From Actinomadura sp. J1-007 (GTDB taxonomy: Bacteria; Actinomycetota; Actinomycetes; Streptosporangiales; Streptosporangiaceae): DNA of 64,000 bases. The position numbers were made by a program, and so were the translations under genes. The first letter of the stretch is position 1. Each line of letters starts with the position of its first letter. The stretch lies in NCBI RefSeq assembly GCF_009793335.1, contig NZ_WING01000001.1, forward strand, positions 2,976,001 to 3,040,000. Direction: 5' to 3'. This document shows positions 27,081-36,425 of the stretch, piece by piece. Below the pieces are notes generated by a model. The model ran no database searches, was not told the DNA's origin, and was given only the letters and a program-made list of their open reading frames with translations.

Positions 27081-28284
27081 CACCGGCCCGCCCCGCGCAC
27101 GCGCCCCGCCCGCGCACGCGCGCCCGGACGTCCAGCGCGTCCGCGACGATCGCCGCCTGCACCTCCGACGGGCCCTCGTACACGCGCAGCGACCTGATCT
27201 GCCGGTACAGCCGTTCGGGCAGGCTGCCGCCGACGAGCCCGGCCGCGCCGTGGAGCTGGACGCAGGCGTCCACGATCTCCTGGGCCCGCTCGGTGGCATA
27301 CAGCTTGGCGATCGCGGAGTCCTTGGGGGCGCGCCTCGTGCCGCGGTCGGTCTCCCACGCCGCCCGCGCCACCAGCAGCGCTGCGGCGTTCAGCTTGACC
27401 TCGGCGTCGGCGAACGCGGCGCGGACGCCGGGCACGTCGAGCAGCGTGCCGCCGTAGATGGCCCGTTCCCTGGCCCGAAGGTACGCGGCGTCCACCGCCC
27501 GCCGGGCGAACCCCAGGGCCGCCGCGCCGACCGTCATTCGCACCCGGTCGAGCAGGTCCATGGCGATGGCGAAGCCCTTGCCGCGCCCGCCGAGGACGTT
27601 CTCCGCCGGGACGCGGCAGTCGGTGAACTCCAGGTTGGCGAACGGGCGCGGCGCGATCAGCCGGACCGGTTCGACGCTGATGCCCGGCGTGGACGCGGGC
27701 ACCAGGAAGGCCGTCAGCCCGAGCGGGCCCGGACCGTCGCCCGTACGGGCGATGACGCAGTAGAGGTCGGCGATGGTGCCGTTGGCGATCCACGCCTTCC
27801 GCCCGTTCAGCAGGTAGCCGCCTTCGTCGGGCTCCGCGGCCAGGCCGATCGCGGCGACGTCCGAGCCCGCGCCCTCCTCGGACAGTGCGAACGCGCCGAT
27901 GAGCGCCCCGCTGGCCAGGTGCGGGAGGAAGCGCCGGCGCTGCTCCTCATCGCCGTGCCGCGCCAGCGGCGTCGCGGCGAGCGACTGGATGGAGTACGCG
28001 AAGTCGGCCAGGTCGTCCGCGTAGGCCAGCGCCTCCCGCGCCAGGCACAGCGACCGGTGGTCGCCGTCCCAGTCGAACCAGCCGTCCTCCCCCAGCGCCC
28101 GCAGCGTCGAGCGGACGACCCGTTCCGGATCGGCCGGGGCCGCCGTATCGGCCGTGCCGGTCGGGTCGGTGGTGTCCGTCCACAGGTCGGCGTTCTTGTC
28201 GCACCACTGGACGATCCGCTCGGCCAGCTCCCGGTGCCGCTCGTCGTAGAAGGGGAGGGCGAGCATCCCGCGGTCAACGCTCAC
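27080..28284 (-). pseudogene. Acyl-CoA (acyl-carrier) dehydrogenase, C-terminal frameshift
   Basis: A flavoprotein of about 400 residues. Seen: GAFALSEEGAGSDVAAIGLA (FAD-contacting loop), GYLLNGRKAWIANGTIADLY, the GGRGKGFAIAMDLLDRVR block and the C-terminal VQLHGAAGLVGGSLPERLYR, then VYEGPSEVQAAIVADAL. Reading on in the same frame gives an artificial fusion through several downstream genes. The true stop is the TGA at 27080-27082, reached after a one-base slip in the GC-rich tail near 27100. That stop forms TGATG with the next start. Start GTG 28284 overlaps the upstream gene. By analogy with triacsin-type pathways it may oxidise a carrier-bound hydrazinoacetyl derivative (N-N or C-N desaturation); this is inference. 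Confidence 0.88.
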
Positions 28285-29344
28285 TCGGGCCCTCCAGGGT
28301 GAAGATCTCGGTGGCGGAACGGGCCGGATCGCCGGGCCGCACGTGCAGCTCGCCGCGCGCCGGGAGCATCACGACGGCGGCGACGGTCCGGTCCGTACGG
28401 ACGTCCCCGTTGCCGGGCACGCGGATCGGCGGCTCGCACAGCAGGGCGAAGTGCCGTTCGGGATCGGCGTCGCGCGGCAGACCGGCCAGGGCCGTCCGGC
28501 AGGCGTCCAGCCTGCGCGCGGACGAGTTGCGGGCGAAGACGTTGATCTCGTCCCGCGGCTCCAGGTCGGGATGCAGGTAGTGGTTGGTGTGGACGGTCTC
28601 GTCCGCCTCGACCACGCGCAGCTCGTCGTCGACGGCCTCCGCGTACGCGGCCTTGGACGCGTCGCACAGCGTGAAGCACCGCGAGCTCGCCAGCGGCAGG
28701 CCCTTGAGGATCGCGACCGCCTCGTCCACCGACTCCGCCTCGTCCAGCACATGCCGTACGGCCAGGTAGGGCGGCACGCCGGGACGCCACGTGCCGCCGA
28801 AGACGAGGTTCAGGCCGACCGCGAGGCCGTCGCTGTTGAGCCCGACGTACCCGAGCAGCCCGGCGAAGCTGAGCACCAGGACGCGGCGGGGCGCGCCGTC
28901 CCGGGCGAGGCGCAGCACGGCGATCTGGTCGTCCAGGTCGCCGTTCAGATCGACGGTCTGCGCCACGACCGGCTCGCCGCGAGACCCGGCGCGGGACGCC
29001 GCGCGCGCGTACGTCGTGCAGTCGCCGGTCGCGGGAACGCGCCGGTAGCCCATCAGCTCGCGGCGGAGCTGGAGCAGCATCGCCTGCTCCGGCTCGATGC
29101 CCGCGCCGTCCGCCAGGCCGCGGACCTCCTCGGCCAGCTCGGGGACCGCCTCCTCCACGACCGCCGTGTGGGCCTGGACGGCGCGCCGCAGCTCCCCGGG
29201 CGGGACCGGCGCCTCCAGGATGCGGTCGAGCCGGGCGAGGTCGTCGCCGAGGAACGCGCGCAGCCCGGTGGCCAGCGCCGCCCCGTGCCGGCGGCCGAGG
29301 TCGCGCGGGGAGCCCGCGGCGCTGACGAACGGGACGGCGGTCAT
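28274..29344 (-). CDS. IAT-like Ntn-hydrolase (C45 autoproteolytic acyltransferase)
   Basis: A 356-residue homologue of isopenicillin N acyltransferase (acyl-CoA:6-APA acyltransferase family). The proenzyme is cut before a cysteine that becomes the N-terminal nucleophile; here the site is in PATGDCTTYARAASR. Family blocks follow: VVAQTVDLNGDLDDQIAVLR, VLSFAGLLGYVGLNSDGLAV (oxyanion/asparagine region) and TVHTNHYLHPDL. The N-terminal part VSAAGSPRDLGRRHGAAL is also typical. Such enzymes swap or hydrolyse amide-linked acyl groups, so it may transfer an acyl group onto, or remove one from, the hydrazine/amine product. The ATG at 29344 overlaps the GNAT stop (ATGA); the longer frame to 29410 is rejected. 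Its end overlaps the dehydrogenase start by 11 bases. Confidence 0.88.
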   Translation of the reverse strand: MTAVPFVSAAGSPRDLGRRHGAALATGLRAFLGDDLARLDRILEAPVPPGELRRAVQAHTAVVEEAVPELAEEVRGLADGAGIEPEQAMLLQLRRELMGYRRVPATGDCTTYARAASRAGSRGEPVVAQTVDLNGDLDDQIAVLRLARDGAPRRVLVLSFAGLLGYVGLNSDGLAVGLNLVFGGTWRPGVPPYLAVRHVLDEAESVDEAVAILKGLPLASSRCFTLCDASKAAYAEAVDDELRVVEADETVHTNHYLHPDLEPRDEINVFARNSSARRLDACRTALAGLPRDADPERHFALLCEPPIRVPGNGDVRTDRTVAAVVMLPARGELHVRPGDPARSATEIFTLEGPSER

Positions 29345-29957
29345 GCCCCGGCGCCTTCCGGATGCCGGATCTCGGGGCTGCTCGCCAGCCGCCGCTTGGC
29401 GTCCGGCCACTCCGCCCGCAGCACGCTGTAGTAGACCGCGTCGCGGCGGCGTCCCCCGGCATCGGGTTGAAGCTGCGCAGGGTGCCCTCCTCGACGGCGC
29501 CGATGTTCCGCAGGCCCTTGCGCGCCTGGACGTTCAGCTCGTCGGTCTTGAACTCGACGCGTTCGGCGCCGAGCCGTTCGAACGCGTGCTCCAGCAGCAG
29601 GTACTTGGCCCAGCGGTTGACGCCCTTGCCCTGGAACTCCACGCCCAGCCAGGACCAGCCGATCTCCAGCCGCCCGTCGCGCTCGGCGAGGTTGCCGTAG
29701 CTCATGCTGCCCGCCGCCCGGCCCGTCCCCTTGTCGGTGATGTGGAACACCACCCTGCGGCCGGCGGCCTGGTCGTCCAGCGCGGCGTCGAAGAACGCGT
29801 GGTAGTCCTCGTCGGTCTCGACCAGCGACACGAAGTACCGCCAGATCCGGGGGTCCATCGCGATGGCGTGCAGCGACTCCCGGTCGTCCGGCGTGATCGG
29901 CCGCAGTCGGACATGGTCGTTCTCCAGCGTGCTCGCCGCCGCCTCGGCCCAGCCCAT
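29341..29957 (-). pseudogene. GNAT N-acyltransferase (RimJ/RimL type), one frameshift
   Basis: About 205 residues. VRLRPITPDDRESLHAIAM is the N-terminal beta1-alpha1 mark, LEIGWSWLGVEFQGKGVNRW contains the acyl-CoA pyrophosphate loop (Q-G-x-G-x-N), and LLEHAFERLGAERVEFKTDE with NVQARKGLRNIGAVEEGTLR is the RimL-type ending. After PMPG the frame breaks near 29460 and continues RRRDAVYYSVLRAEWPDAKR to a TGA that overlaps the next ATG. A missing G in the gggg run explains this. In triacsin-type pathways a GNAT acylates (for example succinylates) the free hydrazine nitrogen of carrier-bound hydrazinoacetate; the same role is likely here. The start overlaps the carrier-protein stop as TGATG. Confidence 0.87.
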
Positions 29958-30220
29958 CAGGCCGTGCTCCCCACGTTGCGGGCGAGCGCGTCGGTCACGT
30001 CGCGCAGCGTCCGCATGCCCGCAAGGTCCTGCTCGGTGAACGCCGACAGGGGGACGCCCGTCGTCTCGCACACCGAGGTCAGGAACAGCACCTTGTTGAG
30101 CGAGGTCAGCCCGTACTCCCGGTTCATGTCGAGTTCGAGGTCCAGGTCCTCCGGCTCGTCGTCGGACGCGATCACCCTCAGGAAGTGCTCGCGTGCGGCC
30201 CGTTCCACGTCAGCGGGCAT
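29957..30220 (-). CDS. Acyl carrier protein (stand-alone)
   Basis: An 87-residue acidic four-helix carrier. The phosphopantetheine serine is S40 in REYGLTSLNKVLFL; GLTSL replaces the more common DSL word, a variant seen in dedicated amino-acid-like carriers. The N-terminal helix (VERAAREHFLRVIASDDE) and EDLDLELDM loop are normal. It lies between the AMP ligase, whose end it overlaps by about 11 bases, and the GNAT gene (TGATG junction). That order (ligase, carrier, GNAT) supports loading of hydrazinoacetate onto this protein and its acylation there. The PKS downstream has its own ACP, so this one probably presents the starter. Confidence 0.88.
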   Translation of the reverse strand: MPADVERAAREHFLRVIASDDEPEDLDLELDMNREYGLTSLNKVLFLTSVCETTGVPLSAFTEQDLAGMRTLRDVTDALARNVGSTA

Positions 30221-31717
30221 GGATTCCCCTTTCCCTGGTGCTCAGCTCGTGCCGGTAGGCGTCGAGGATGCGTTGGCGCCGCGGCTTGTACTGCGAGGTC
30301 AGCAGGCCGTTGCCGATGCTGAACGGCGGGTCGGCGACGATCACCCGGCTGATCCGCTCGTCCGGTTCGAGGCCCGCGTTGACGGCGGCGAGCCGCGCGC
30401 TGATCGCCGCCTCGTCCGCGCCCGTCCCGGCGGGGGAGACCACCGCGACGAGCCGGGTCTGGTCCGGGCAGAACACCACGCACTCGGCGATCGCCGGCTC
30501 GGCCCGCATCCGCTCCTCGATCGGCCGGACGATCACGTTCCTGCCGTTGTCCAGCACGATCGCGTCGTCCGCGCGGCCGTGCACGAACAGGAACCCGTCC
30601 TCGTCGAGGTGGCCGACGTCGCCGGTGCGGACCGTTCCGTCCGGCAGGAAGATCGCCTCCGACTCGCCGGGGCGCAGTACTCGTAGCGGCGCGCCACGGG
30701 ATGGTCGGAGCGGACGTGGATGACGCCGTCCTCGTCCAGGACGACGTGCTTGCCGGGAACGACCCGTCCGACGCTGCCCTCGCGGCTCGCCCCGGGATGG
30801 TTCTTGGTGACGATGCAGGTCTCGTTCAGCCCGTAGCCCTCGTAGATCGGCACGCCCGCCTCGTTGAAGAAGCGCAGCATCTCGGCGCGCGCCGGGGCCG
30901 AGCCCGTCCACAGGTAGCGGACGCGGTCGCCGAACAGCTCGCGGGGTTCGCCTCCCGTTTCCCGCACGTGGCGCATCGCGGTCTCGAAGAAGCCTGGGAC
31001 GCCCATCACCACGGTCGGCCGGACGCTCGGCATCACCGCGAACGCGGCCTCGTAGGTGCTGACCGTGACGTCGTGCCCGAAGCACAGCGCCGAGTAGATC
31101 CAGTAGCGCTGCTGGAGAAGCGACAGCGGCAGGAACACGAAGATGTCGTCCCCGGGACCGTGCGCGAACATCCCCTGCACCGCGCGCAGAGAGCTGTCGA
31201 TGCTGCCCGCCGTGGCGGCCAGCCCCTTGGGCCGCCCCGTGCTGCCGGAGGTGAACTTGAGCGTCGTCGCCTCGCCCGGGTCGTACGAGACGTCCGGCAG
31301 GGGTGCGTCCCCCGGCGACGGCTGCGCCAGGGCCCGCACATCCTCGATAGGCAGGATGCCCTTGTGCGTCTCGCCGTCTTCCCTGGAAATCGGCTGGTCG
31401 GTGAAGAGCGCGCTGAGTCCGTACCGTTCGAGCAGTTCCGGACGGGGATCGAACTTCCCGGGCTCCAGTCCGGCGGTCACCACCTTGAGCCGCAGCGCGG
31501 CCAGATCGAGCAGCACCCATTCCAGGCGGTTGGCCGACAGGATGCCGATCCTGTCGCCGGGCCGTACGCCCAGCCTCCGCAGACCCTGCGCCACGTTCCC
31601 GGCCATCGCCCGCAGCTCGGGCAGCTCCACCGACTCCGACGCGCCGAGGCGGGCGAACGTGACCCGGTGCCCCTCGGGCGCCGGACCCGCGACGACGCGA
31701 TTGATCAGCGAGTCCAT
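30210..31717 (-). pseudogene. AMP-dependent acyl ligase for carrier loading, one frameshift
   Basis: An ANL-superfamily adenylating enzyme of about 502 residues. A3 motif TLKFTSGSTGRPKGLA, A5 IYEGYGLNETCIVTKNHPGA, A7 RTGDVGHLDEDGFLFVHGRA, A8-like DDAIVLDNGRNVIVRPIEER and the catalytic C-terminal lysine in NGLLTSQYKPRRQRI. The frame breaks near 30680 (RYEYCAP/GESEAIFLPDG) by one base in ccccgg. It starts ATG 31717, sharing one base with the stop of the hydrazine synthetase. It is followed directly by a carrier protein, so the acid it activates, probably hydrazinoacetate, is transferred to that carrier. No CoA-ligase-specific feature is evident. Confidence 0.88.
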
Positions 31718-33722
31718 CAGGACACGTCACCCCGCCCCGCGCCGACCGTTTCGCTGGCGAAGAAGACCTGCTTGGCCAGGTCGATCGCCGTGTCCGGCGG
31801 GACGAGTTCGACGCCGTCCGGCCACTTCGCCGGGACGGGGTCCCCGAGCGCCGCGGCGAGCCGGGCGGCGAAACGCGGCATCACCGGCAGGGCGCACCGC
31901 GACAGCAGGCGCGCCGCCGCGAGTTCGAGCGCGATCGCCGAACGGGCCTGCGAGGACCAGCGGTCGATCCGGGCGGCCGGCGCCTCCAGCCGCGAGAACG
32001 CCACCGCGTCCTCGACGATGCCGTTCAGCTCGTCGGCCGCGCGGTTGAGGGAGAAGCCGTCCTGCCCGAGCGCGCCCGCCAGCGCCGTACGCCTCACGGC
32101 GAGCCGGTCCAGGAACGCGGTGTGCTCGGGCGTCCACACGCCCGCGTCCGGTGCGCGGCCGTCGTGGTGGTCGGCGATCCGGGCGCCGAGGTCGTTCAGC
32201 CAGGTCTGCCAGGTGCCGATCAGCGTGTCCCGCAGTACGGCCGCGTACGCGTCACGGGTGAAGTTGGTGCGCCGCCCTTCCGGACGCGTGCGGGCGAGGA
32301 AGAAGCGCACCGCGTCCACGCTCTCCGGGGAGAGGATCTCCTTGCCCCAGACCGCGTGCCGCCGGCTCGTGGAGAACTTCTCGCCGTCCAGCAGGTAGAA
32401 CTCGTTGACGTTGTAATCGATGTCCGGGTGCCAGTCCGGGTGAGCGAGCCGGTAGAGGGCCGGGTAGAGAACGGCGTGGTAGAAGCTGTTGTCGTACCCG
32501 AAGAAGTGCACGATCTTCCAGTCGGGGTCCGGGGCGTCGGCGCGCCAGTCCTCGCTCGCGCGACGGCCCAGCGCCTCGATCCCGTGCAGGAACCCGTACG
32601 CCATCTCCGGCCACACCCAGATGACCTGCCCGCTGACGTCGTTCTCCTGCGGAGCCACGCCCCACCGCGACGGATGCGTGATCGGCACGTCCAGGCCGTC
32701 CCGCTGGAAGACGCGGTCGGCGAGCTCCCGCAGCCGCGCCGGGACGCGGCCCAGCCGGTGGTGCTCAGCGACATCGTCGGCGAACTTGTGCAGCGGCAGC
32801 GTGAAGCGCCGTACGGGCCGCGCCTCCGGGGCCTTCCCCGACCTGGACAGGCGCGGATCGGCCAGGTCCGTGCACACGTTGGGCTCGCCGCACTCCTCGC
32901 AGATGTTGCCGCCGGTGGTGTCCCCGCAACCCGGGCAGCCGCCGCGTACCTCGCCCTCGTAGACGTACTCCCCCGAATCGGGGTCGAACAGCGCGGGCGC
33001 CTCGGACGGCGCCACCTGCCCGGACGCCGCCACCCGGCTGAAGAACGCCCTCAGCCCCGACCGGTAGCCGTCGTCGCCGTTGGTGACCGTGTACTGGTCC
33101 GGGACGATGTCCATCAGCCGCAACGTCTCGGCTATCTCGGCACTGTAGTGCGCGGCGGTCTCCGCCGGTCCGCGCCCATCGCGCCGCGCCGCGCCGAGCA
33201 CGTAGCTCTGGAAGTCGTCGCTGCCGGTGAGGTGCCAGGCGCGTGCGCCGTTCATCCGCTGGTACCGGACGTACGCGTCGGCTCCCAGGTACGGGCCTGA
33301 CAGGTGGCCGAGGTGCAGGTCCCCGTTCGGGGTCGGCGGGGTCGAGAAGACGAAGAGCGGCCGTTCGCCGAAGCGCCGCCCCCGCGCCGCCCCGCCGCCG
33401 CCTGCGCGCGCCCGGCGTCGCGCCAGTAGAACGTGACGAAGACCAGATCGGTGTCACCGGTGTTCTCGACGACGTGCGTCTCGAACGGCTCGTACGCGAC
33501 GACGGTCCCGGCGGTCACCCGGTGGCGGCCGGCGTCCACGACGACGTCCCCGACGCCCTGGACGATCACCCAGATCTCGCACTCGTCATGCCGGTCCGGG
33601 TCGGACCTGCCGCCGGGCGCCACCCGCGCCCAGGCGGCGGGCGTGGCGGTGCGGTCGATGGAGCCCATCTCGATGCCGAGCGCCCCATCCAGATCGGCCG
33701 CCTCGTAAGCACTGATGATCAC
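31717..33722 (-). pseudogene. Cupin-methionyl-tRNA-synthetase-like hydrazine synthetase, one frameshift
   Basis: A fusion of 668 residues when rejoined. The cupin (about residues 1-110) has metal-ligand word DRHDECEIWVIVQGVGDV and FETHVVENTGDTDLVFVTFY. The MetRS-like part follows, with the HIGH box as DLHLGHLSGPYLGADAYV, a zinc knuckle GGCPGCGDTTGGNICEECGE, and the KMSKS box as LLDGEKFSTSRRHAVWGKE. The frames meet near 33375 in a GC-rich linker with one base missing. Spb40 (s56-p1) and its triacsin counterpart have this architecture. They couple glycine to N6-hydroxylysine: the MetRS part activates, the cupin rearranges to an N-N bond, giving N6-(carboxymethylamino)lysine. Start GTG 33722 has GAGGAG six bases upstream. 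The tRNA-type anticodon domain is diverged, so this is not a housekeeping MetRS. Confidence 0.92.
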
Positions 33723-33740
33723 TGCGAACTCCTCAAACGA

Positions 33741-35078
33741 TCAACTCGACCCCCACAACCCCAGCGGACACAACAGGCGCAGCACCCACGCCGGACCCGG
33801 CAGGCGCACCAACCCCGAAGGCCCCGGCGGACCCGGCGGACGCGACAGGCCCGGCATTCGCGACAGGCCCGGCCGACGCCCCGGACCCGGCGGACGCCCC
33901 GGACCCGGCGGGCGGGGCGGCCTCGGCAGTTCCGGCACTCGCAGCCGTCCCGACGGACGCGGCGGACGCAGCCGCCCCGGTCGTCCCGGTCGTCCCGGGG
34001 TCCCTGCGCGTTCGGGGCGGGGTGGGGGCTGGGGTGGGGTGGGGAGGCCGAGGAGGTCGGCGGTTTCCGTTGCTATGGCCGGGGCGAGGCGGAAGCCGGA
34101 GCCGTTCGCGGCTCCGGCGAAGACGATCCGGGGGTCCGCCAGCGCGGCCACCAGGGGCTCTCGGGACGGGCTGTAGGCGTCGCAGAACACGCGGCCCGCG
34201 ATGGGCTCCTCGGCGAGTCCGGGCGCGTAGCGGCGCAGGACCTCCAGCCCCTCGCGCACGTCGTCGGCGCCGAGACCGTCGGAGACGGTGTCGGGGTTCA
34301 CGTCCCAGTCGTTCCTGGTGAAGCTGAACAGCCACTGGCCCCGGTCGGGCAGCGGCAGCAGGAAGGCGTCCTCGTCGTGGAACACGACGGCCCGGCCGGC
34401 GTCGTCCGGCGGGCGCATGATGTGGAGCGCGACGACCTTCTTCACGCGCGCGCCGAGCGGCGCGACCAGGTCGGCCCAGGCGGGCGCCGACAGCCAGGGG
34501 CCCGGCGCGAGGACGACCCGGTCGGCGGTCAGGGTCTCGCCGCTGCCCAAGCGCAGGGTGACCCCCTCGCGGAGCGGCTCGACGGCGGTGACGCGTTGCC
34601 CCTCGCGTACGGTCACGGACGGGCGCAGGCCGTGGACGAGAGCTTGGGCCAGCGACGACACGTCCGCGTGGAGGCATCCCTCGCCGCGCCAGACGCGCGC
34701 CTTCTTCGGCAGGCGGACGGACGGCTCGCTCACCCGGTCGGCGCGGGTCAGCCCGGCCCGGTCCAGGTAGATCTCGCGAAGTTCGCTCTCGGACGTCTCG
34801 CTCGCCACGACCTCCAAGCCGAGCGGCCGGATCGGGAGGGACGGACGGGCCGTACGCAGCGCGTCGTAGAAGTCCTGGCTGTGCCGCGTCATCGAACGGA
34901 CCCGCGGCGTCGCGCCCCGGGGGAAGTGCAGCCCGGCGGAACGGCGGCTCGCGCCGGTCGCCAGGACGTCCTGGTCGATCAGCGACACCGCCGCCTCGGG
35001 GACGCGGGCGCGCAGCTCGCGGGCGACCGCGCATCCGACGACGCCGGCGCCGACTACGGCGATGGAGGGCGCCTTCAC
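33741..35078 (-). CDS. FAD-dependent amine oxidase (DAO/glycine-oxidase type), Spb39-like
   Basis: A DAO-superfamily flavoenzyme. The N-terminus SIAVVGAGVVGCAVARELRA is the FAD dinucleotide loop, ATGASRRSAGLHFPRGAT the second FAD segment, DRVVLAPGPWLSAPAW and RIVFAGAANGSGFRLAPAIA the C-terminal FAD block (about residue 340). In known hydrazine pathways the homologue oxidatively cleaves N6-(carboxymethylamino)lysine to hydrazinoacetate and 2-aminoadipate 6-semialdehyde. The last 95 residues are an unusual Pro/Arg/Gly tail; a one-base slip near 34000 would instead give a Gly/Ala/Ser tail ending VELIV at 33733. The stop context of that second reading sits well against the next ribosome-binding site, so a frameshift in the repetitive tail is possible. 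The gene starts five bases after the hydroxylase stop. Confidence 0.87.
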   Translation of the reverse strand: MKAPSIAVVGAGVVGCAVARELRARVPEAAVSLIDQDVLATGASRRSAGLHFPRGATPRVRSMTRHSQDFYDALRTARPSLPIRPLGLEVVASETSESELREIYLDRAGLTRADRVSEPSVRLPKKARVWRGEGCLHADVSSLAQALVHGLRPSVTVREGQRVTAVEPLREGVTLRLGSGETLTADRVVLAPGPWLSAPAWADLVAPLGARVKKVVALHIMRPPDDAGRAVVFHDEDAFLLPLPDRGQWLFSFTRNDWDVNPDTVSDGLGADDVREGLEVLRRYAPGLAEEPIAGRVFCDAYSPSREPLVAALADPRIVFAGAANGSGFRLAPAIATETADLLGLPTPPQPPPRPERAGTPGRPGRPGRLRPPRPSGRLRVPELPRPPRPPGPGRPPGPGRRPGLSRMPGLSRPPGPPGPSGLVRLPGPAWVLRLLCPLGLWGSS

Positions 35079-35082
35079 CGGT

Positions 35083-36425
35083 TCACACCTCCTGGACGCG
35101 CTGCGCCGGGAGCTTGGGCGACCACTCCAGGAACGACTCGATCTGCGGGTCGGTCCGGACGCCGCGGAGGCGGTCCACGATGCGCTGGCTGCGCCAGGCG
35201 AGCAGGCTCAGGTTGGAGTCGGCGAGGCCGCGCTGGCGGCGCGCGCCGTTCTGCACGAAGATGTTGCGGTTCGGCGGGCCGTCCCAGCGCAGCGCGAAGT
35301 CGCGGTCGATCTTGAACTCGCCGTCCGCGCCGGTCCCGTCGCGCTCCAGCCGCCCGGCGATCGGCGCGAGGAAGTCCATCCGGGGCGGGGCGAAGCCGGT
35401 GGCCCAGACGATCACGTCGGCCTCGACCGTCTCGACCGTGCCCGGATGGTCGTTGTGCACCAGCGACAGGTCCCAGCCGCCCGCCGGGTCCCCGGCGACC
35501 CGGACGACCTCCCGGTTCGGGAGCAGCGCCATCAGGTCGGCCGCCCCGTCGACGAAGCGGCGCTCGTACATCCGCTGGTAGATCGCGCGCAGCGTCGCCT
35601 CGGAGATGCCGTCGCTGGTCAGCAGGTGCCGGTTGTTGAGCAGGTCGCGGGTCGCGCCCGGCAGCCCGGAGAAGTACTCCGAGTAGCAGGGCATGTAGTA
35701 GTCGTTGCTGAACGGCGAGTCGTCCAGCGGGAAGTAGTTGCGCCGCCGGGTGATCCAGCCGACCCGGCGCGGGAGTTCGGTGGCCGGGCGCGAGATGAGG
35801 TCGAGGAACGCCTCGGCGCCGGACTGCCCGCCGCCGACCACCCAGACCCTCTTGCCGCCGAGCCCGCGGGCGCGGTCGACCAGGTCGCAGACGTGGAACT
35901 GGCCGTCCCCCGTTCGGCTCCGGGCACGTCCGGGAGCTTCGGCTCGCGGCCGACGCCGAGCACGACGTTGTCGGCCGTGACCGTGCGGGTGCCGGTGCGG
36001 ACGGTGAAGACGCCGTCGAAATCGACCGACAGCACGTTCTCGCCGAAGACCAGGTTCGCGTTCCGGCGGCTCGCCCACTCCAGGTAGTTGCGGAACTCCG
36101 AGCGAGGCACCGCGTCGAACTGCGCGTTCAGATAGTGGTAGATCTTGCCTTCGGCGTAGAGGTAGGCCAGAAAGGAGAAGCGGTTGCCCGGATCGGCGAG
36201 GGTGACGAGGTCCTTCACCATCGACACCTGGAGCGTCACACCGGGCGCGAGTTGGCCGTCGTGCCAGCCGAACGACTCCTTGCGATCGAAGAATACATTC
36301 GGCACTTCCGGGTGATCATAAAGGAGGGAGGCGAGACTCAGATTGGCCGGGCCGATACCGATTCCGACGCAGGTGAAGTGCTCGCTCCCTCCTTCCGGAA
36401 CGCTGTCGCCCACCACTGGGAGCAC
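35083..36425 (-). pseudogene. L-lysine N6-hydroxylase (SidA/IucD family), one frameshift
   Basis: An FAD/NADPH N-hydroxylating monooxygenase of about 447 residues. FTCVGIGIGPANLSLASLLY is the FAD loop, FGWHDGQLAPGVTLQVSMVK the substrate region, and LVTLADPGNRFSFLAYLYAE the lysine/ornithine hydroxylase signature. After the break near 35918, VWVVGGGQSGAEAFLDLISR is the NADPH loop and ADVIVWATGFAPPRMDFLAP the ATG motif. The PGAE/GDGQFHVCDLVDRA junction needs one base in a ggggg run. It is the first gene of the operon. N6-hydroxylysine is the substrate of the hydrazine synthetase encoded two genes later; in a siderophore setting one would expect an acyltransferase and NIS or NRPS genes, which are absent. 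Start GTG 36425 follows AGGAAGGGG closely; an in-frame GTG a few codons later is possible. Confidence 0.9.

Noticed and set aside
24268..28284. 1338-residue minus-strand open frame
   Set aside because: It starts as the acyl-CoA dehydrogenase and ends as the thioesterase, but between them reads the two saccharopine enzymes out of frame. It arises from compensating one-base slips, not a giant fusion.
31717..33255. Housekeeping methionyl-tRNA synthetase
   Set aside because: It is fused to a cupin domain, embedded in a coupled biosynthetic operon and has a modified KMSKS box (KFSTS) and a diverged C-terminal region.
35083..36425. Siderophore (hydroxamate) cluster reading of the lysine hydroxylase
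   Set aside because: No NIS synthetase, hydroxamate-forming acyltransferase pair, ferric-siderophore receptor or iron box is near; the cupin-MetRS and FAD oxidase genes fit hydrazine synthesis better.
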